Shown in pieces: positions 59,901 through 64,000 of a stretch of 64,000 bases of DNA (positions are counted from its first letter, which is position 1; each line of letters starts with the position of its first letter). The notes beneath the pieces are model-generated. The model saw nothing but the letters and a program-made list of their open reading frames with translations, was not told the DNA's origin and searched no databases. This DNA comes from Yamagishiella unicocca. Its lineage: Eukaryota > Chlorophyta > Chlorophyceae > Chlamydomonadales > Volvocaceae. A program made the translations under genes and the position numbers. The stretch covers positions 496,001 to 560,000 of the forward strand of contig BDSL01000023.1 of the NCBI GenBank assembly GCA_003116995.1, given 5' to 3'.

Positions 59901-60859
59901 AGCGCGCGAGATGAGCGCACATGAGCGCCCCTAGATAGGGGATGCGCACGGCAGCCGCCCAGCGGTGCAACGCGTGTGCTGGCCTCCCTCCTTGTGCCTC
60001 CCTGCCTTGAAGACCACCGGACTCTTAAATAAAAGTTGGAACAATAAACCGATCGCGCCGCTGGCTCCACTGCGTTGCGGTGCAGTAGCAAGCCTCCTGC
60101 TGCCCCACGACCAAGCCCTTGACCGCTGCTGCATGGTGCATGATGCATGGTGCATGGTGCGTGCTGCATGATGCATGCTGCGTGCCTTGTGCTGGGCGCT
60201 TGTTCGGCGGCACGACTGATACGTCCGGCGCAAACTTGCAGGTTTTTGGCGAGACGGTGGAGGTGGCCAAGCGCATGGAGTCGGGGGGCACTCCCGGCCG
60301 CATCCTGGTCAGCCCGACGACGAGGGACCTGCTCATGGCTGCGCTGAAAAGCGGCGGGGGAGGTGAAGGCACCGGCGGAGCCGAGGGCGGGGCTGGAGGC
60401 GGAGGCGGAGGGTACCGCTGGGAGGCCGTTGACAGCTTGAGCGGAGCAGCAGCGCAGGTGGGTGGGGCGAGAGGAAACCCGTTGGTCGGCACTTCAGAGA
60501 TAAGTGAAACCTACTGGAGAGAACTATTTCGCGGCTGCATGCTGGGGAACGTGGTACTAACGAAACCTGAAGACGAGTCCCGCCCCGGCTACTGTCGCGA
60601 AGAAAGCACAACAAAAACGCAGACCCGGTTTATGGCCTCACCACCACCACCTGCTGCCCTCTCCACTCGCTCAACCGCACCCTTTCTGTTGCGCCTTTCC
60701 CACCACCACCAGCACGGCCAAGTCGACGGTACGGCGGCGCCAGCGGCGGGCTCCGCGTCTCCCTCCGCTCCCGCAGCTGGCTACCTACTTGTAGAGGAGG
60801 ATGACTACTCGTCCTCAGTGCATCTTGTTGGCAGCGTCGGTGTGTTGATTCGGCGCTAA
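47929..60859 (+). CDS. Large PAS-linked class III adenylate/guanylate cyclase
   Basis: Class III nucleotide cyclase (makes cAMP or cGMP). Catalytic exons: 57795-58019, ending HRMVTILFT; 58486-58554, DCVGFTNMCRQIDPKLVMHF; 59094-59188, KMETIGDAYVVAGGLI; 59574-59784, QLRLGMHSGPVMSGVVGT; 60242-60457, VFGETVEVAKRMESG; and last exon 60713-60859. Both metal Asp residues (FTD, GDAY) are present. The base-recognition Glu (KMETIGD) is guanylyl-type. The transition-state Asn is Glu; the Arg four residues on is kept. Upstream, 57060-57173 gives EHKVLESLFPRHILTFLAL, and 54721-56733 ends in a PAS-like RRRVDPGSGKQVLVLCMHDV. Exons 50918-51037 and 51260-54280 (1,007 codons, low complexity) look like a second PAS region. 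Earlier blocks (47929-48060, 48110-48718, 48799-48912, 49766-50310) are less certain and the start codon was not found. The protein exceeds 2,500 residues; no membrane segment is visible from 49.7 kb on. Confidence 0.85.
53402..53584 (+). repeat. Coding 30-bp repeat, six decapeptides, in the cyclase
   Basis: Six in-frame copies encode variants of HEVPSSNQQQ within the 1,007-codon exon. Copies differ by a few substitutions (N/S, A/V, E/Q, P/S), so they are not freshly duplicated. Confidence 0.9.
54931..55008 (+). repeat. Coding 9-bp repeat (PQL)n in the cyclase
   Basis: Eight near-identical copies of ctgcctcaa/g encode a Leu-Pro-Gln run near the start of the exon that begins at 54721. The reading frame is kept throughout. 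Confidence 0.9.
57000..57048. repeat. Short tandem repeat abutting a cyclase splice acceptor
   Basis: About five copies of cgacactccc lie at the 3' end of the intron before the exon at 57060, where the polypyrimidine tract would normally be. Confidence 0.75.
57340..57640. repeat. 300-bp polypurine tract in a cyclase intron
   Basis: The plus strand is almost entirely A and G (gaagg, gggaa, gagaa motifs) for about 300 bp within the intron between exons ending at 57173 and starting at 57795. Only scattered pyrimidines interrupt it. Confidence 0.85.
58560..58680. repeat. Direct repeat of about 60 bp in a cyclase intron, two copies
   Basis: The sequence starting gcggaggcaggtcccgggag occurs twice in tandem, immediately downstream of the donor at 58555. 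Confidence 0.75.
59156..59293. repeat. 46-bp tandem repeat spanning a cyclase exon-intron border
   Basis: The unit begins gacgcatacgtcgtggcggg and appears three times. Copy 1 is the 3' end of the catalytic exon plus its splice donor (59188/59189). Copies 2 and 3 lie in the intron with a few changes. Confidence 0.85.
59366..59498. repeat. 34-bp tandem repeat in a cyclase intron
   Basis: A 34-bp unit beginning agacaatcaaccagcccctg is repeated about four times with few changes, in the same intron as the 46-bp repeats. Confidence 0.85.
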
Positions 60860-63555
60860 GCCGCGTGGCACCCACCGCCAAGCAGCGGAACGTGGCATAG
60901 TATGTTAATTTCCCGCGTCAATGTGACTGTGCATCGTAAAAAACGAATCATCTCTGTGCGTGTGCCGGTGGGAAAGCTGCATTTTTGGGGGAAAGCACAG
61001 CGCGGACTGGTTTCAGAGCGCCTCTTGGTGGACGAGAGGCACTTGCCAGTTGGGCAGCGATGAGAATATGGCGAGACTGCGGCTGAGAGTGATGCAGCTA
61101 TGGGTGGACATTGGAGTGGCGGAGGGAAGACGCGAAGAAAGGCGCGGTACGAGCATTGCCTGAAGCGACTTGAATGAGCAGGAATAGCGAAATGAACGTC
61201 TTTTAGGCGTGCAGGAATGGATAGGGGAAACTGCGCACTCTACATCGCGTCTTTTGCGTACGGTTACCGACCCCGCAAGGTAAGGGTCCGGAGGTTAGTA
61301 TACGCGAGGGACGGTCCGAGGACACGTTTCTGTGCACTTCGCTGTCAGCTGCTCCTTGGACTGACGAAACTACCTGCAGTAATTTTGCCTTAATCATTGT
61401 TTGTCGTCGTCATCGTCGTCTTATTTTGCTGTGATCACCGTTCGTTGCTGTCGTTTCCCTAACGGGCTATGTTTGAGTCTGGCGGTTGCGCAACGGGAAT
61501 AACCGAGCTAAGTAAGGAAGCTCTCCTCGCCAGCCGCGCCGTGCATCGTTCGTTCAGCCACCCGTAAACGGCCAGGGTTGCTCTGCATGATGTGTGAGTC
61601 TGTGTGCACGCATGGAACGAGTTATACTGCGCATGACGGGTGGCCTCGTGCTTGCGCTCCATGGTCGCTATCGTAGCCATTGTCGGTGTTCCCAAACGTG
61701 AAAGATTCGTAATGTTCGTTAGTCGTTGCCGGGCGACCCTCTCGGCAGCGGGACGCTGTGAGAAGTTTCGCAATTCGCGTCTTTTGGCTTGGCGTGCGCT
61801 CGATTGAGTCGCTTAGGAGAGTCGAAGTCCGGTAGCCGCCTTGTGCTGCTCTCCACACGCCATGCCTTTATGTCCCTACGTAGAAGCTGGGAATTCCTTC
61901 GCGCAGATTGTGTGTTATCGGATCCCGTCACTGCCGTACGCGCTCTCTTTGACGCCGGCCGTACTTCCAGTGGGTTCCAGTGTATCCTCGCCTATATCGG
62001 TCTTGCGATCAGGGACCAAACCTGAGTGGCTTGCCAGCTGCCCCCGGGGATTTCCCACCCGGGTGCGTGGCAGAGGTGTATGTGCCTCCTTGGTACGTTT
62101 GTGCGTTTATTTGGCGCCTGGTGAATGCTTGCAACAATGTCGGGCGGCGAAGTAGTTTGTGTTAGTTACTTTGCAAAATGTTGTGTTTGGTTATTGTAGG
62201 TTGTTGCAGGCATCATTGCAGGCATCGCGCACGCTGTTTGAAGGCGGGCTGGATGCCTGCGGAATGGCCACCCAAGTCCCCACCATTTCGTCCCATAAAG
62301 CATCGCGTCATGCGCGCCATCGTCCGGTCACGGCCAATGCAGTGAGCCGTGACGCACCGTAGTTAGTTAACCGTTCTCCATAGTATTCATGAGTGCTCGT
62401 TGCTGCCTGCCCTAGCAGCAAGCGTCGGTGTGAACTTTGCCATTTCCAATTCTCTTCTCTCCCGTGTGAACCAGAACCCCAGGGCAGAGGGCCCCGGGGT
62501 GGCCACCCGGCGGGACCACGCCGCCGGGCCCACTTTGTTTAAGTGGTGCGGGTTTTGATGCATGTTCGGAGCCGCCTCGGTCGCGCACACGTGGCCCCAA
62601 ATGGGTGCTGGCTAACTAGCTAGGTTGTGGGTGCTGGGTGGCACATACAGGGCGGCTTGGACGTCTCATTAGGCGGATGCTCGCCAGTGTGGAGGCGGTT
62701 GGAAAGGAGGTCGGGCCGTTGGACCTGCCGGGCCGGCAAGGTTTCAGAGGGGATGGTCTGTTTTGTTTGGTACACCGATTGTTTGGCTTGGAGCTCGTCC
62801 GTCCTGGCGCGAGGCAACCAGCTGCGGATCGCGGGGGCAGCGCGCGGGCGGGCGGTGGGGAGCAGCTGTCATGCTGCCTTGCTTGTTGTGATGTGTTCAG
62901 ACGTCCGCACAGCCCGCATGCGGCCCCTTAAAAAAGGCCAGGTTGGGTGGTGTCTGTAACGATATTGTTTTCTCAGCACTGAGTGTCGATGTTATGCGGC
63001 CGCTCCAGTACGGCTCATTTACGCAGATGCCGTGCGCGCTCGAGCGCCGAGGCAGTCGCTCCCGGCATGGGCCCTGGACTGTGTGCCATCGGGGAGGTGG
63101 CATCGGACACTGCTAAACATAATGCACGGTTCTTGTAACAGTTACAGTGGGTTCCAGACCAAGAGGTAGAACCGCCGCAACGATGGTGCGGCGTCTCCAA
63201 CACCACAGTGGTACTCAGCTGGTGCGAAGTGGTCATGTTTGGTGCAAGCTTCAGTTTTGGAGGACTGGAAGGTGAAGAAAGCTCGTAAACATGCGTAAAG
63301 CGCGGAACTAGGCGGAAGAAGCTCACACCGACGGCTCACTGCAACACCACTGCTAGCCGACCATAAGTAGTGAGGCACCTTGGTTGCTGCGGCCCGCAGT
63401 GGTACGCGAGGAGCGTTTCAGGCTTGACATAGATAATAAAGGGGCTCAATGGCCGGCGTTTCGTACGGTAAAACCCTCAAACACTTATCCCTTTTAACCA
63501 GACCGCTACATTGGGTTCTGCGGCAATGGGACAATGCGGCGTGACCGCTGCGCGC
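60860..63555. other. Intergenic, no gene recognised
   Basis: About 2.7 kb after the cyclase stop. Only short open frames without motifs occur on both strands, and GC is lower than in the genes. It contains the second copy (63145-63173, inverted) of the 29-bp sequence at 41213-41241. No TGTAA was found within the first kilobase after the cyclase stop; the nearest ones are near 62955 and 63135. Confidence 0.5.
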
Positions 63556-63734
63556 TCCGGTGGCAGCGGCAGCGACCAGCCGATGTGGCCCGCCCTGGCC
63601 TGCCCTGGCCTGCCCACACGGGTCCAGCGAGGGAGCGGCTAGTGATGCACAGCATGGAGGTGGTCCAAGGACAGCTGCCGGGAGCAATGCCAGCGGAGCG
63701 GTCACAGTCGGGCGCGCCACACTCGGCGGTGGCG

Positions 63735-63767
<33 letters not shown>

Positions 63768-64000
63768 GCAGCGGCGGAGGCACGGCGCAACCCACGAGGC
63801 CCTCGGGGCAGGCGGCGCAGCTATCCGGCGGCGGGGGGGGGCCTTGAGCGCGGGTGGCGGCTCCTTGCCCTCGTCGTCGTCGTGGGCTGTGGAGCCGCTC
63901 CTCGTGGGTAACCACGTCCCCTTTCTGCTGCGCCTGGACGAGTACGAGCGGGTGCAGAATATTCCGGAGGGATGGGGGCGCTGCTGGGGGCGCTGCTGGC
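63556..64000 (+). CDS. Partial gene at right edge, unknown product
   Basis: Coding-like sequence running off the window. One frame (about 63560-63840) encodes a Ser/Gly/Ala-rich stretch typical of proteins from this genome. Across a nine-G run at 63833-63841 the convincing frame changes to one reading SSSSWAVEPLLVGNHVPFLL and RLDEYERVQNIPEGWG to the edge. The second part is non-repetitive and looks like real protein, but no family was recognised. Start codon, exon limits and even strand are uncertain. Confidence 0.35.

Noticed and set aside
1..64000. Bacterial, plasmid or viral origin
   Set aside because: Dense spliceosomal introns, VPS41/HOPS, AP2 and PAS-cyclase genes, and green-algal telomere and polyadenylation motifs indicate nuclear algal DNA; no rRNA, origin or phage genes were seen.

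Overview
The window is nuclear DNA of a eukaryote, most probably a volvocine green alga (Chlamydomonas-Volvox lineage). The grounds are GC-rich, intron-dense genes with GTGAGT/GTACGG-type donors and C/T-rich tracts before the acceptors; proteins padded with Ala, Gly, Pro and Gln runs; TGTAA polyadenylation-type motifs; an interstitial TTTTAGGG array (the Chlamydomonas telomere unit); and a very large PAS-linked class III nucleotide cyclase of the kind expanded in these algae. The species is inferred and was not tested by a search.

Layout. (1) 1-12276, minus strand: a full-size ABCA transporter of at least 20 exons, cut by the left edge before its second ATP-binding domain. (2) 12445-23019, plus strand: VPS41, a HOPS tethering subunit, about 21 exons, head-to-head with ABCA across a 168-bp shared promoter. 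(3) 25492-34253, plus: an AP2/ERF-domain protein of about 1,960 residues, with a canonical AP2 domain split by an intron and a second, degenerate AP2-like segment after a 1.08-kb AT-rich intron. (4) about 37866-40037, plus: a four-EF-hand calmodulin-like protein. (5) 42159-44293, plus: a three-exon orphan protein of about 614 residues. (6) about 47929-60859, plus: a large PAS and class III nucleotide cyclase whose catalytic domain keeps both metal-binding aspartates but has Glu in place of the transition-state Asn. (7) 63556-64000: coding-like sequence of unknown function running off the right edge.

The intervals between genes (23.3-25.5, 34.3-37.8, 40.0-42.2, 44.5-47.9 and 60.9-63.5 kb) are less GC-rich and carry no convincing genes. 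Two of them hold minus-strand remnants of the C-terminus of a LINE-type retrotransposon. Two others share an exact 29-bp inverted sequence. The introns are rich in minisatellites (61, 46, 34, 29, 19 and 14 bp units), a 300-bp polypurine tract and a small family of dispersed 20-30 bp sequences found in introns of three different genes.

The genes do not form an operon or pathway. The clearest functional arrangement is the divergent ABCA/VPS41 pair (a membrane transporter and a vacuolar/endolysosomal trafficking factor). Exon coordinates come from reading open frames, splice consensus and intron phase. VPS41, the AP2 gene, EF-hand exons 2-7 and the cyclase from 50918 onward give phase-consistent models; ABCA boundaries and the 5' end of the cyclase are approximate.
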